A stretch of DNA of 64,000 bases from assembly GCA_963575745.1 (NCBI GenBank), contig CAUYUJ010014173.1, positions 139,501-203,500 of the forward strand. The letters run 5' to 3'. The stretch is from Prorocentrum cordatum. Its lineage: Eukaryota; Sar; Dinophyceae; Prorocentrales; Prorocentraceae. A program made the position numbers and the translations under genes. Below the pieces are notes generated by a model. The model was not told where the DNA came from and searched no databases. It worked only from the letters and a program-made list of their open reading frames with translations. Below are positions 40,050 to 51,658 of the stretch, piece by piece (within the stretch, counting starts at the first letter, position 1; each line of letters begins with the position of its first letter).

Positions 40050-41300
40050 TGGGCGGTGCTGGGATACGTTTTTTGTCGTCAATGAGGGTCCCCCGAGACT
40101 CTCTCGCCCTCGCCCTCAAGCTCGACCTTTCAAAACGTCTCGGCCACAGGAAGAATTCAAGCGGGACTTTGCCAGGCAACCTTAGTTTGTTTTCTCCCCC
40201 TGTATCTCAGCCTTAGATGCGCGGTGAGTTTGTCAGCGGCATCGAGACGGCGTCGGGCAACCGCGCCAGCTCCACCCGCAGCGTGCTTGCCCTATGGGAA
40301 TATGGAAGTCGCGGGGGCTCATTGTCAGATTCATCCCACTTTGAAGAATGCTGTTGCACAGCCAGCTGGGCATTGATTGAGGCGCTTGTCCGACATCTGA
40401 TTGTGGGCCACTTGTCTGTTTGGTTTATCTCATGGGAGATCGTCGCGCATCTGGGGGATCCTGTGCACTCGCGGCGCGCTGACCGCGCTGGGGCTGCCAG
40501 GGCCTCGAACGCATGCTGTTTCCAGCAAGTTGCGCGTAAAATTAACTGCGCAGTTTCGCTGCCAGTGACTAGCGCTGAGTCTGCCGGAATTGAAAAGCGA
40601 AGTGCCAGCTACGACGGGGAGGCCGGTTGGGATAGCGGCTTGATCTCGGGGGCCGACGCCCCAGCGATTGTGCCGGGAGCCCTGGGCCCGGCACCCTGAC
40701 CTGACACTCAAAATCGCGAATTCTTTCTCAAGGCCGCCCTCCACCTCTGCGAAAAAGAAACCAACCTTGGCCCTCAGGAAATCGATCCGCATTGTTTCGC
40801 GATTTCTGTCTCACGTGCTCTTTCCCAAGTGATCGCCCGACCTGCACTCAGCGGTGTCTACGAGCGACGCCGGACCAACTGGATCAGACTTCGTCTCTGG
40901 GCTTGCAGGCTTCAGTGGCCTTGTCCTTGCGCCCATGATATAGGGGCCCCCTGAGGAGACAGCGTTTCTTGAGAAGCCTTCCTCTGTTTCCCGGGATTCC
41001 GTGCACCAGCCGCTTTGCAATTCCCTTCCGTCGCCCCCCTCCTCAGCTCGGCGCGGAGGAAGAGGCGAGGCATCTGGCGCGCGCCTCTCACATCCTCCCT
41101 TCTCTAACGGAACGAGCCCTAAAGTGTCTTCGACCTGCCCCATGCACCGTCTGGAATCTCTGTATTCGCACATGCAGCAACGTGACAGAATGAGGGGAGG
41201 GGCCACCAGATGCGGGAACCTCGAGCTTCCACAGCAGGCCCCCCTGGCCTTGGACACGTGCCCCGCGCGGGGCCCATCATGATGGCGAGCCTCTCGCTTC
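40050..41300. other. Stretch without assured gene between retroelement remnants
   Basis: A 160-codon plus frame at 40217-40699 and a 120-codon minus frame at 40430-40792 overlap. Neither has a recognised motif. The GC content and the position suggest decayed internal sequence of the retroelement that surrounds it. Confidence 0.4.
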
Positions 41301-41302
41301 TA

Positions 41303-41895
41303 GACCGACGGGTCAATCAAACACCAGGACATCGAGTCTGCCGCGCGGGCCGTTGTCCGGATATCTGAAGACTCTGAAGGTTCCTCGCGCGCCAGTCACG
41401 CGCGTGGCCACGTTGCGGAAACCTGCGGGGCACCAATCCTCGACGATCGACCGCCCTCTGCGGATGCAGAGCGCGCCAGGGTCACGCGGGCAATTGCATC
41501 GATCGCGCGCGACGATGGAGAGCCCTCTAGGGCCGCAATGCATACGCACTCTACGAACGCGGCCACCGCCCCCAGTGGTCTGACGCCCTCGGCCACGAGC
41601 AACTGGCTAGCGGCAATGACGAGGGCGCCATGGGACCTCGCCTCCTCGGTTGCCTCTGCTTCTCTGTTTCGCGCCAAAGGCAACGGCGGCCATCCTTGGG
41701 AATAGTTTGCTGACAAGTTAGCCCTTGGGACCCTGCGCGGTCTGTTTGCGCCCCCGCCCTTCCCGCGAGATCTCCTCGAGGAAACATCGCGCTCTCGAAA
41801 GGGGAGTGAGATGTCTTGCAGCTAAGTGCTCGGGGGAGAGAGCAGCGCGCCTCCCCCGCAGACCCCGCGGGCTTGACCTGGCGCGCGGAATCGCC
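41303..41895 (+). pseudogene. Retroelement protein segment with in-frame stops
   Basis: One plus frame reads DGSIKHQDIESAARAVVRIS.. to ..SASLFRAKGNGGHPWE, then a TAG at 41703-41705. It continues in the same phase with FADKLALGTLRGLFAPPPFP and RDLLEETSRS before further stops (41.82 and 41.87 kb). The run of natural sequence across stop codons shows a formerly longer protein. I associate the FRAKG..PW..PPPFP..DLLEET pattern with the part of dinoflagellate LINE-like polyproteins that precedes the endonuclease. This is from memory. Confidence 0.45.
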
Positions 41896-41929
41896 CCAAG
41901 TCAACGCAGGCCGCGCGCCTGGCCGCGAC

Positions 41930-42190
41930 GAGATTGCCGAGGCCAAAAGCAGATGTCAGCCGCAACCTGTCGGCGCTTCAGTTCAACGCCAAGAGCTTGA
42001 CCGAGAGAGACGCGCGCGGGGCCTTCGGGGGGGGGGGGAAGGCGAGACGCGCCATGGCGCGCGCCCAACCAATGTCCGAGCGTGCTCACATTGAAGGATT
42101 TCAGAAAACACGCAACCATAACCCCACTGGTGACCGCTCGCACAATAGGGGCGCGAAAAATTTTGCCCCCCGGGTCTGGGCAGTGGGATG
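41930..42190 (+). pseudogene. Endonuclease (EEP-type) N-terminal fragment of a LINE
   Basis: The plus frame reads SALQFNAKSLTERDARGAF, then RAQPMSERAHIEGFQKTRNH. This is the start of an apurinic-type endonuclease fold. There is an Asn in the first strand (FNAKSL), and a residue that in active enzymes is the metal-binding Glu of a Q-E-(T/S) motif is Lys here (GFQKTR). The frame stops at 42188 and the rest of the domain (D/N, SDH motifs) cannot be followed. In an active element this domain nicks the target DNA for target-primed reverse transcription. This copy should be inactive. Confidence 0.5.
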
Positions 42191-42457
42191 ACTGCGCCGG
42201 TCTCGGCGCGAAACTCCGGCTTGATCTATGAGTACCTCGCGCCAGCTGGGCCGTCACTGGTTTCCTCTTCAGAGGAAAAAACGCGCGAGGGTGCTTCGCG
42301 CCACTCCAAGCTTGCGCGTTGCAAGTGTAGGCCTGCCGGGTAACTCGCTGCAAGAAGCGTCGGCAATGCCCCTCGCGCCGAGCTACCGGCCGACGCGGGG
42401 CTGGGCCCCCGGGCAGACTTCGCGCGGTCAGTCGCCGGGTGGTCTCCAGATATCTGG

Positions 42458-43393
42458 ATGCTAGACGCCAGTGGCCTAGCTCCGCGACATCTGTTCGGGC
42501 TCGGGAGCCGCGGCCCTGGGCGCTCTGCTTGCCGACTCTGGACACCGCGCATTTGCCTGCTCGGAGGGGGGATCGCGGGATTCAAAATATTGCACCCCCC
42601 CTTCCTTCGGGGCCCCGCCTTCTCCACCGGGGTCCCGCGCAATTTTGACGCCGGGCTTTCCGGGAGGGGTCGCCACCCAGTTCATGCAGCCATGGCCTGG
42701 GCCCAATCAGAACCGCAACGCCCTTCTCGTCGCAGGCCCATCGACCCCCGGCGTCATGGGCGCCCCAGCGACATGATGCGATTCAAACAAATGATCGGAC
42801 TGATTCCGCAGAGGGAATGGAATCTCGACGCGCGCAGCCACGCGCGCGAGGTTCCACGGGGCGCAAACGACGCCGCCCACATTGTCGTCGCCATACAACC
42901 GCCCATGGCCAGACGCTCCCAGATTGACGGGCAGGTTCCACTGATGGCCCGCTGCCGCCAAGGAGCCCCAGGGGCCCGGGGGTTTTGGAAAGGCACAGGC
43001 TCCGTCGACGGTGAAGAGCAGCTTCCCCCGCGTGCCTTCAGAGTTGCGGCGGGCGGTCTAAAGAATCAGCGCGCGTTGGGCTCTCGCGCTGCGCGGAGGG
43101 GCCAGCGCCGCAAGCAAGCCGCTTCTTCTCTCCCAGCAGCGTCTGCGGGCGGCCTTCATCACGACAAATTTGTCTCGGGGCTCGCCACCTTTATTTCGGC
43201 GGCCGGTCGAATAATCGAAGGCGAGATGCATTGGCACTTCGGCCAGCCGCATCAAGCGGCCACTGGTGGCCATCAACCAGCCGATGAAAGGCGCTCGGTC
43301 AAGGAGCCCATGCCCAGTGACGGGCGCCCGCCCGGACCCGAGCAAGGCCCCCGCCCACCGCCAATGGGTCGCACGCCTAATGGGAAGTCCTGA
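42458..43393 (+). pseudogene. 311-codon open frame inside the LINE remnant, unassigned
   Basis: The longest uninterrupted plus frame in the retroelement zone (starts LDASGLAPRHLFG). Parts look natural (PSDMMRFKQMIGLIPQREW, SGLATFISAAGRIIEGEMHW). I recognise no endonuclease or polymerase motif, and the minus strand is open too. From its position it would cover the end of the endonuclease and the linker to the reverse transcriptase. Confidence 0.3.
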
Positions 43394-43799
43394 AGGGGGA
43401 CGCAGAGATTGCGGACCGCTACCAACGTCGCTTGCAGCCAGGCGACTCTGCCGGTTGCCGACGCCACCCCTCGCTCTCTCGAAGTCGCCCCGTACGCTAT
43501 GTGGAGCTGTGACTCGGCTCGCCCGTCTCAAATCAGGCAGAAGCCCAAGCGCCGACGGCGTCCGTTCTGAGCTAGTTAGCCGTTCGCCCCATGGCCCAAT
43601 TGTTTAACCCCGCCCCCCGTTGAAACCCCATCTGGGAGCTCGGGAGCCGCTGCTATTCAAGTCTGCCTACCTCTTGTCCTTTTCCGAAAGGCTCAGGGAG
43701 GGGGCTGTTCCATGGCCGCCCACAGACGAAGTGTTCTTGTCTTTCCTGTCATCACTAACCTACGCCATGCAAATTTGAAGCGACCTTCTCTGGGCCATG

Positions 43800-45030
43800 T
43801 CGACGGTGCTGTGGCTTCTGTTCAGATGGGGGACTTGCTGACAGGGTTTGTGACACTGCCGTCATCACTTCTCGCGCGTTGTCTCAGGCGGCTCAGACGA
43901 AAGGGGCATCGGGTGATGACCTCCTTCTGGATCTAAACAATGCATTTTACACCGCGCTCCGCCAGCTAGTGCTCACCATTCCTGGCGGTGAAGACGGAGT
44001 TTCGCACGCGCTCGAAAACATGGACATGCCTCCTAATCGCATGGAAGGGTAAAGGCGCTTCCTATGGGTCCTTCTTCCAGGACCGCATCATTAATGAACG
44101 CTCAATGGCGCTTCCCAAAGAAAGCCAACGGGGCGCCGTTTGGATAATACCCCCTGCTTCCAACTACCTCTCACCGAGAAAGGGGGCTCGTCCAGGCACC
44201 GCATGTCCCGCCGACATAGTTCACGCCATCGTCAAAGGGGCGCATGACGATCTGAACGATGCTCCTGTCGAGCAGTACCAGGTCGCGCGTGCCTCTGGAC
44301 TCCCTGAAGGTAATCTCACCATTGCTTCCGAGCAGGAGCTGTATACAGGTGATTGGGGGACGTCCTTGTGGGCGATCTGACTCAGCCGCTCGTGGCTGGA
44401 GACTCGCATCAAGTAACGGCTGCAGCCCGACACGTGCTCGACGCGATTGTCAGGGCCCAGTGCAATCGAGGGCTGGTGCCCACTTGCAAGCAAACGTGTT
44501 TCCTTCTTGCCTTGACGGAGCCGTGGCTCGACGGCTGCTCGACTGGGCGAGACTGGGCATTTGCGCGCGGAAGTGCGCTCTCAACAGTGGGATTGCGCGG
44601 CACACGTGGCTTTGGACCACGGAATGTGGGGCTCATTCCTGTCTCTCACCAACTCGCTGTCCACTGTGGTGACTGCGCGCTGCCAGAGCGCTGTGGGGCC
44701 CCGTCCGCAACGAACCGTTAACAAGCAGGTTCTTTACGCTGAATGTCTTTGTAGTTCTACTCTATTTTACAACTGCACCACGTGGTTCAAATTAACCAAA
44801 ACCCTATCGTCAAGCTAAGAAACGCTCATGGGCAAGTTCTCAAACAAAGAGGAACAACAGAGGTCATACAATGACGTCCCCAGGCAGACCAATCGCTTGC
44901 CAGCGTCGGTTATCATCAGCGTGGCCGGACTAGGCAGATGACTCACTGTCCTGTTCTGTTACGGCTTGCCTGCAGTACATGCTGGACCCACCAGTTGGAT
45001 CCGTGCTGCTCCTGAGTCGGGGTTTTGATT
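43800..45030 (+). pseudogene. LINE-type reverse transcriptase, multiply frameshifted
   Basis: Polymerase motifs occur in the right order but in changing frames. Motif A is LLLDLNNAFYTALRQLVL (about 43922-43975), with the catalytic Asp present. Motif B is SPRKGARPGTACPADIV (about 44170-44220), in another frame. The motif C position is VLVGDLTQPLVAGDSHQ (about 44362-44415), back in the first frame, where the first Asp of the expected DD pair is Gly. Thumb and connection-like sequence follows in a third stretch (HGMWGSFLSLTNSLSTVVTA, 44620-44818). It then goes on past a stop (RNAHGQVLKQRGTTEV). The KGARPG and DL.NAF words are the non-LTR type. At least three frame changes and the lost Asp make it a dead copy. 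Confidence 0.6.
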
Positions 45031-45089
45031 AGTTCTGCGAGTTCCTGGCCCCTTCCCAACGACCAGGCAACACCGCCTTAAGGTCCTGT

Positions 45090-45818
45090 CGTGCCGTCAT
45101 GCGGGGCAGCCCCCAAAACCCAGGGCTTCGTTTCGCACTGTCACCCAAAAAGCCACGCGTTGGTGGGAAGACAAATTGAAGTTGGCTGCCTGGCAAACAA
45201 CAAATGGAGGAGCACATTACGGGGTCCCCTATTGAGATTCCAGAAGAAACTGTTCCCACATGCAGGTGCCCTGACTGTCCTGCCCAGTGTGTCATTATTC
45301 GGGACATCAAAGTGCACCGGGGGAAATCCCCCACCCCCCGACTCTGCCCCGAGAAGTTTGTGGTGGGTTGTTGCCGCGATCCTCACACCCCTGGAAGACT
45401 TCACAAACGCTTTGCGGGAGTCAAGGCGTGTCGCCAAGCTTGCTTTTCAGCAGCGTGTGCCCATGCTACCCCAAACGAGGTAGAAGCCAACTTCGACCTC
45501 ATCCGCTTACAGCCATCGGCTGACAGGAAGACAGGACAACGAGACCACAATGCGAATGCCACACCTAGGCGAGTTTGCATGGCAGCCATAGTTGCTCCAG
45601 GATCTGAGGGGCCATTGCCAGTGGCCCCGCCCCCCTTCAATGTTGGCCGCCGACTCCCCCCCAGTATTCTCTATCTCGAGACCACCGGCGAGGCGTCAGA
45701 TGTACATCCTGCGCCTCTTCTCCGGGTACCGGCGCGCCAACGAAGTTCAGGCTCAGGCGGAAGAATGTTTGACTCAATTTCCTGGCAATTCATTTGTATG
45801 TTTTTGATAGTTATATAA
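45090..45818 (+). pseudogene. Cys-rich C-terminal tail of the LINE protein
   Basis: A plus frame from 45204 reads PTCRCPDCPAQCVIIRDIKV (clustered Cys, degenerate finger), then RLHKRFAGVKACRQACFSAA and QGP-like SEGPLPVAPPPFNV. The tail after the polymerase in dinoflagellate LINE-like proteins as I remember them has two or three Cys/His fingers, a short helical part and a Pro-rich end. This order fits. No start codon context is required since it is a fragment. Confidence 0.45.
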
Positions 45819-45865
45819 TTAATCACAATATATGGGGAGATTGAACAAACGAGCACTCTTTACTA

Positions 45866-46600
45866 ATGTGGTTCCGTCTCGCCAAATCTGGAAGAGTACC
45901 CGAGGTGCTGGCAAAACCTCCGTGTGAAACGCGGTCTATCGCTCGTTTCGGGCCCCCGCCTACTGGTCCAAATGCTCCTCGGCTTCGGCCTCCGAAGCTT
46001 GCCTTGGAGGTTGGTTTCTCACTTGTGGGGGTACCCAACCTTTCGGCTAAAGATGCGGACCAGGTCAAGCTCGGAAACTGCCTGCTGCGCACCACTCTGG
46101 AATTTGCTGCAGTTTGTTGGCGAATTGGGGTTCCCTGTGTAGTTGAACACCAGCTCCTGGTATCCAGAGAGTACTCGAACGCTGCTTTCACAGCCTGGGA
46201 CTGCGAAGCAGCTCATTCACCACCTGCCTTTGGGGCCCCCTCCAGGAAGCCCTCTTGCCTCATGGCCATTCACAGTCAGGCTCTGTCAAGGGTGCTCAGG
46301 TGTCGCCCTGGAGGCCCCCTTGCTCTCGTCCTCGAGGCCACTTGGCCCTCGAGGGCGTTGACCAGCATGGCATTTGCAGCACCGCCTACGACAAAGTCTA
46401 TTACGCTGGGCTCTGCGAGGCGTTGGGGAAGTCCTTCATCCAAGAGGCCTGGACGAGATTCCCGTGGGTCTTCCATGGTGGTCCTGAGATCCCTGCCCCG
46501 AACCCTAACCCGCGCAGAATTGAACGTAAGCAGCCACCACGACCGACTCCTGCTCCACGGCGCAGCGTTGACAACGACAAAACATCAGTCGACACGTGAG
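45866..46600 (+). pseudogene. Second retroelement-type domain, broken
   Basis: The plus frame reads GVPNLSAKDADQVKLGNCLL, then EFAAVCWRIGVPCVVEH, then AFGAPSRKPSCLMAIHSQAL. Near 46330 the signal moves to another frame with GVDQHGICSTAYDKVYYAGL, CEALGKSFIQEAW. The pattern (K..LGN.L, GVP..VE.., G.P.RKP, a late AY...L) matches a domain that I know from many dinoflagellate retroelement proteins. There the segment after GVP reads ENP and may be methylase-like, while here it is EHQ. The family name and any activity are uncertain. It could belong to the LINE upstream or to a separate element. Confidence 0.4.
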
Positions 46601-46609
46601 GATGAGGCG

Positions 46610-47185
46610 TAGTTATGAGATCAATATAACATCGGCGAGAACTGTGACGAATGTATTCCCACGGAACTACGGTGCTATTACTCACCACTGGATCAGTACC
46701 TACAGACCCAGATCCTTGGCATGGCTTGTATGCATCAAAACAGGCGAGACACTGAGAGGACAGGAGGGCCCAGCGAAAACTCGGAACTCGGAACGAAAGG
46801 TCTAGCCGAGCAGAACACGCCAGCGTGCACGCAGCTCAAAGCCGACCTGCTCAGCCAGAACTAATACTGCTGCTCCCCGCTCCTTCATCCTGATGCCTCG
46901 CCTAGCTAGGTGGTAAAGTGTGCGCTGCATTTCCTGGCAGTCTGTACCATCTGGGGAAGGCCCACTGCGCCTTGCCTCAAGACATAAAGTGCACCTAGCG
47001 CGACACCAATTGCTTCCCCTTGAGCGGCTTCACCTAGCCTTATTTGGTAGTCGGAGGTGAGGGGGTGAGATCGAAGTGGAACGGAGTGCCCCCCTACCGG
47101 GAAATCGATTTCGGTTTCGTGTTCGTGCGTGCCGTGCGTGCGGGTGAGGCGAAGCTGCGTGGGCGGGCGAGAAGAAAGTCTCTTG
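46610..47185. other. No recognised feature
   Basis: Moderate-GC sequence after the retroelement remnants. No frame longer than about 100 codons and no repeat is shared with the rest of the window, as far as I can see. Confidence 0.5.
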
Positions 47186-47189
47186 TAGC

Positions 47190-47425
47190 TGAGGCGCGGC
47201 CGGACCAAATGATTCTGGACCGGCGTCCGGTGGCCCGCGGTGTCCCGCCAGTGTCCCGCCTCCGGCTCAGGCTGAGGCGCGGCCGGACCAAATGATTCCG
47301 GTCCGGTGTCCAGTGGCCCGCGGTGTCCCGCCAGTGTCCCGCCTCAGGCTGAGGCGCGGCCGGACCAAATGATTCCGGACTGGCGTCCAGTGGCCCGCGG
47401 TGTCCCGCCGGTGTCCCGTCGGTGT
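47190..47425 (+). repeat. ~76-bp minisatellite, three copies
   Basis: GAGGCGCGGCCGGACCAAAT starts near 47190, 47274 and 47350. It is followed by GATTC(T/C)GG, GGCGTCC(G/A)GTGGCCCGCGG and TGTCCCGCC(A/G)GTGTCCCG. The last unit runs straight into the GAT array. Confidence 0.9.
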
Positions 47426-47427
47426 CC

Positions 47428-47428
47428 C

Positions 47429-47492
<64 letters not shown>

Positions 47493-47795
47493 GTGATGAC
47501 GATGATGATGATGATGGTGATGGTGATGGTCATGGTGATGATGATGTCGATAATGTTGATGATGGTGATGATGATGGTGTCCCGATGATGATGATGATGA
47601 TGATGATGGTGATGATGTTCACGATATTGTTGATGATGATGGTGATGGTGGTGATGATGATGGTGTCCCAATGATGATGATGTTGTTGATGATGATGTTG
47701 CTGATGATGATGATGATGTCCCGATGATGATGACGATGTTGATGATCCTGATGATGCGGATGGTGATGAGAGGATGAGATGATGATGATGATAAA

Positions 47796-47841
<46 letters not shown>

Positions 47842-48232
47842 GTGTCCCGATGATGATGATGAGGAGGAGGAGGTTGATGATGATACTGTCGATGATGATG
47901 ATGATGGTGTCCCGATGATGATGATGATGATGATGTTGATGACGATGATGATGACGATGCTGGTGTCCCGATGATGAGAATGTTGATGATGAGGACGATG
48001 ATGAGGTGATGATGACGAGTTTGATGATGGTGGCCCAATGATGGTGATGATGATGATGATGCTGAAGTTGATGATCATGATGATGTTGTCATGATGATGG
48101 CGATGATGATGATGGTGATGATGATGATGGTGACGATGACGTTGATGCCCCGATGATGATGATGTTGATGATGATGAGGTTGCTGATGATGATGATGGTG
48201 TCCAGATGATGATGATGTTGATGATGTTGTTC

Positions 48233-48275
<43 letters not shown>

Positions 48276-48398
48276 GATGATGGTGATGGTGGTGTGTCCG
48301 ATGATGCTGATGATGATGGTGTCCCGATGATGATGATGGTGATGATGAGGATGATGTTGATGATTATGGTGATGAGGTGATGTTGATGATGGTGTCCC

Positions 48399-48432
<34 letters not shown>

Positions 48433-48478
48433 TTGTTGATGATGACGTTGATGACGATGATGTTGATGATGATGACGT
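47428..48478 (+). repeat. GAT array punctuated by GGTGTCCCGATG
   Basis: About 1 kb of GAT, GTT and GGT triplets. Roughly every 60-120 bp there is a GGTGTCCCGATG or close variant (for example 47419, 47577, 47662, 47840, 47907, 47961, 48318 and 48392). This phrase is the end of the 76-bp unit upstream. His-, Ile- or Asp-rich frames are artefacts. Confidence 0.9.
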
Positions 48479-48479
48479 T

Positions 48480-48728
48480 GATTGTGAAATCGATTGTGAT
48501 ATCGATAGTGAGATCGATAGTGAGACCGAATGTGAGATCGATTCTGAGATCGATGGTGAGATCGATAGTGGGATCGATTCTGAGATCGATAGTCAGATCG
48601 CTTGTGAGATCGATCGAATGAAATAGATCGAGTGAGATCGATTGTGAGATCGATCGAGCGAGATCGATCGAGCGAGACCGATAGTGAGGTCAATAGTGAG
48701 ATCGATAATGAGACCGATCGAGTGAGAC
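48480..48728 (+). repeat. 12-bp satellite GTGAGATCGATA
   Basis: About 20 degenerate dodecamers (GTGAGATCGAT(A/T)), each with GATC and usually ATCGAT. It begins where the GAT array ends. Confidence 0.9.
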
Positions 48729-49019
48729 GTTGGTTCCTGCCCCCCCCCGAACCTCCTTATCACCCGAAGGGTGGTCGTATAGGTGCCAGTTGATTATGGG
48801 AAGGACGGAGAGGGGGGGAAGGGGGGAAGGATTCAATCCACGCAGGACTTTCAAGAGCAGCACCCCGCCCAGAGGAATTCAGCCTTTTGTAGCATGCTGG
48901 CCACAGCCGCCTGCCGCTGCTGTCATCGTTCCCTCTCTCTCTCTAACCCCAAGCTTCTTGTTGCTGTCCACCCTCTGAGATTGGGCTTCGAGCCTCCGCC
49001 CTGAAGCTGCGAACAAACG

Positions 49020-49425
49020 AACGAGGAGGGGGAGGAAAAGGGGAAGGAGGAGAGGGAGGAGGAGGGGGAGGAGAAGGGGGATGAGGAAAGGAGGAGGAGA
49101 AGGAGGAGGAGGAGGGGGATGAGGAGGAGGAGGAGGAGGAGGAGGAGGAGGAGGAGGAGAGGGAGGAGAGGAGGGAGGAGGAGGAAGAGGGGGGAGGAGG
49201 AGGAGGAGGAGGAGGAGGAGGAGGAGGCGGAGGAGGAGGGGGGGGGAGGAGGGGGAGGAAGGCGAGGAGGAGGGGGAGGAGGAGGGAGAGGGAGCGGGAG
49301 GAGGAGGGGAGAGGAGGGCGAGGACGAGGGGGAGGAGAAGGAGGAGGACCAGGAGGGGGAGGAGGCGGAAGAGGAGAAAGAGGAGGAGGAAGAGGAGGAG
49401 GAGGAGGAGGAAGGGGACGTGGGCG
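49020..49425 (+). repeat. (GGA)n array
   Basis: About 400 bp of GGA triplets with GGGGGA phase breaks. A short GTC run with GTCGACGTCGACGTCGTCG follows at 49583-49620. From 49.63 to 50.48 kb there is no assured gene. Confidence 0.95.
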
Positions 49426-50485
49426 AAGCGGAACTCCCGAGCTCCCGGCGGCGCTCGGAAAGGAGAGAACAATACGGGCTCTGGCCCCTCCGGATGCCCA
49501 CAACCTGGCCGAGCCCTGCGCACTCCTCCGAGGGGCTCGGAGCCTGGTGCGCGGGCTGGGCTCGGCGGGGCCCAGAGGGTGCCGTCGTCGTCGTCGTCGA
49601 CGTCGACGTCGTCGTCAAAATCGCAAATGTGGTCAACGTCGTCGTCGGCCGTCGTCCATCGCGGGCCAAAGCCCCCCTGATCAGAGCCCGAAAGATGACG
49701 GAGTTCGGCCAGCATTTCCGCCAGCGCCCATGAGGAGACGACTGGAGGAATGGGGACCCCCTGCAGGGCCCAGCGCTCTTTTCCGCGAGGTCCGTGCCAA
49801 CCGCCCCGCGGCCTACGCTGGGTCTGAGGCGGGGGTCGCGGCGACGCCATGCGTCCAGGGTGCGGCACTGGCCAGAGCGATGGGTGGGAGAGGAGGACTG
49901 GCAACAGGGGGAGGAGCAGCAGCAAAAACAGGAGCAGGGGAAGCAAGAGCAGGATGGGGAGAAGGATTAGGAGCAGCAACATCATGGTCAAGAGGAGAAA
50001 TATGAGGACGGGGATGAAGGGAGGGGGAGGACCAACCACACCAGCGGAACGAAAGGCAGCGGATAAGGGGGGCAAGACGACAAAGAGAACGCAGAGGAGG
50101 CGGATGCGGATGGAAGTGTAAGAGACAACTGATGATGTGAAGGACTGGACTGGACTGGACTGGAACGCTTACGACCCTGATGAGTTTCACTGTCGTGCGA
50201 CGCTCAGCAAACGAGCACATGGTATTTATAAGGGTCTGCGGACAGCACGGGGTTATAGCCTGCAGCCTCGTTGGGGGGGAAGCCTCTGGCCCAGAGCAGG
50301 ACCGTCCAATGGGGAACGACCCGTGACGGCCTACATGGGCACCATCCTCCCAGCGGCAGGCTCGCATTAGAAGAGAGTCGAAAGTCTCCTCCAATTCAAT
50401 CCTAGGCCACGGCCCAGCAACGACACGACGAGAGAACGAAGAGCGACGACGGGCGAGAAGGAACAGGACACCGCCGACACACGCA

Positions 50486-50486
<1 letters not shown>

Positions 50487-50553
<67 letters not shown>
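50487..50553 (+). repeat. (AC)n microsatellite
   Basis: AC dinucleotides with one CG interruption in the middle. From 50.56 to 51.05 kb nothing is recognised. Confidence 0.95.
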
Positions 50554-50555
<2 letters not shown>

Positions 50556-51074
50556 GGGGCCAGGAGAAGGAAGAGCAGCAGAAACCACAGGAGAGAGGGA
50601 GGAAAGGAGGAAGGGCAGCAGACAGCGGAGGGGGCCGTGGCGTTACGTGCGAAACTCACTATGATCAGATTCTGGAATCAGTGACGGTGGTGGTGGAGGA
50701 GGAGCAGCAAGCAGCGCACTCGAAGCACGCGCACCAGCAGAGAACGAGGAGGAGTTAAGGTCAGCGGAAACCGTCCTGACCTGAGCGGCTCTCTGAAGAG
50801 CCTGAACCACCGTCAACCGAAACTCCAGGGGCTCCTGATAATAAGCCTTGAATCCCACCAGCCCTTTGGGCGTGAGTGGTTTAGCGAGCTCTCTCTGTTC
50901 TCAACCCCCCTTCTTCCCCTTCGGGGATGGGTTTTCCCCTCCCCCATACCCCTCCCCCTGGACCTGGGGAGAGGGGTTTCGCGGGTCGTTGGAGGGGTCT
51001 TTTTCGACTCCTGGGAGGGCTAAAATTTGACACCCCTCACGAGGATTCTGGCCCCGACGGGGGGGAGGAGAAAA

Positions 51075-51252
51075 GTGCTCCCCTCTTCTTTGAAGCCAAA
51101 CTCATTGATTTTACTACGGTTTTGGCCACAGTTTGGCCTTCTGAGGGGGCAGCGCTAATTAAAGCCCCCCTCTTCTTTCAAGCCAAAACCATTGATGTTA
51201 CTAAGGTGTTGGCCCCATTTTGGCCTTCTGAGGGGGGCAGCGCTAATTAAAG
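51075..51252 (+). repeat. 85-bp tandem duplication
   Basis: CCTCTTCTTT(G/C)AAGCCAAA starts at 51083 and 51168. CATTGAT(T/G)TTACTA, TTTGGCCTTCTGAGGGGG and CAGCGCTAATTAAAGC are shared. The two units differ at about 10 positions. Confidence 0.85.
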
Positions 51253-51284
51253 CTCCCCCCTTTTTTGATCGATGTCCTCCTAGA

Positions 51285-51425
51285 TGGCCCCAAGAAGCGC
51301 CCAGGAGGCACCAAGAGGCCCCAAGATGGCCCCAGGAGGCCCCCAGGAGGCCCCCAAGAGGATCCCAAACGGCCCAAAGAGGCCCCCCCGAGGCACCCAA
51401 GACGCCGAAAAGCCCATCAGGACGA
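51285..51425 (+). repeat. AGGAGGC(A/C)CC-type minisatellite
   Basis: CCCAGGAGGCACCAAGAGG and CCCCAAGATGGCCCCAGGAG words, similar to the run at 16328-16602. Confidence 0.7.
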
Positions 51426-51467
51426 CCCTCTACTCGCCTGGGCGTCGTTTCTGGACGGGCAGGAGGA

Positions 51468-51658
51468 GGGGCCCGAACGACTCACACCAGGACGAGGGGC
51501 CCGAACAACTCACACCACGAGAAGCCCGAACGACTCACACCAGGACGAAGAGCCCGAACGACTCACACCACGAAGAGCCCGAACGACTCACACCAGGAAG
51601 AAGGGCCCGAACGACTCACACCAGGACGAGAAACCCCAAACGACTCAAACCACGAGGA
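51468..51658 (+). repeat. 24-27-bp minisatellite
   Basis: About seven or eight units of CCCGAACGACTCACACCA with a variable GGACGAGGGG or CGAAGAG spacer. Confidence 0.9.

Noticed and set aside
41901-42545. A 214-codon minus frame opposite the endonuclease fragment
   Set aside because: The plus strand in the same place has recognisable endonuclease words, so this is taken as its GC-driven shadow.
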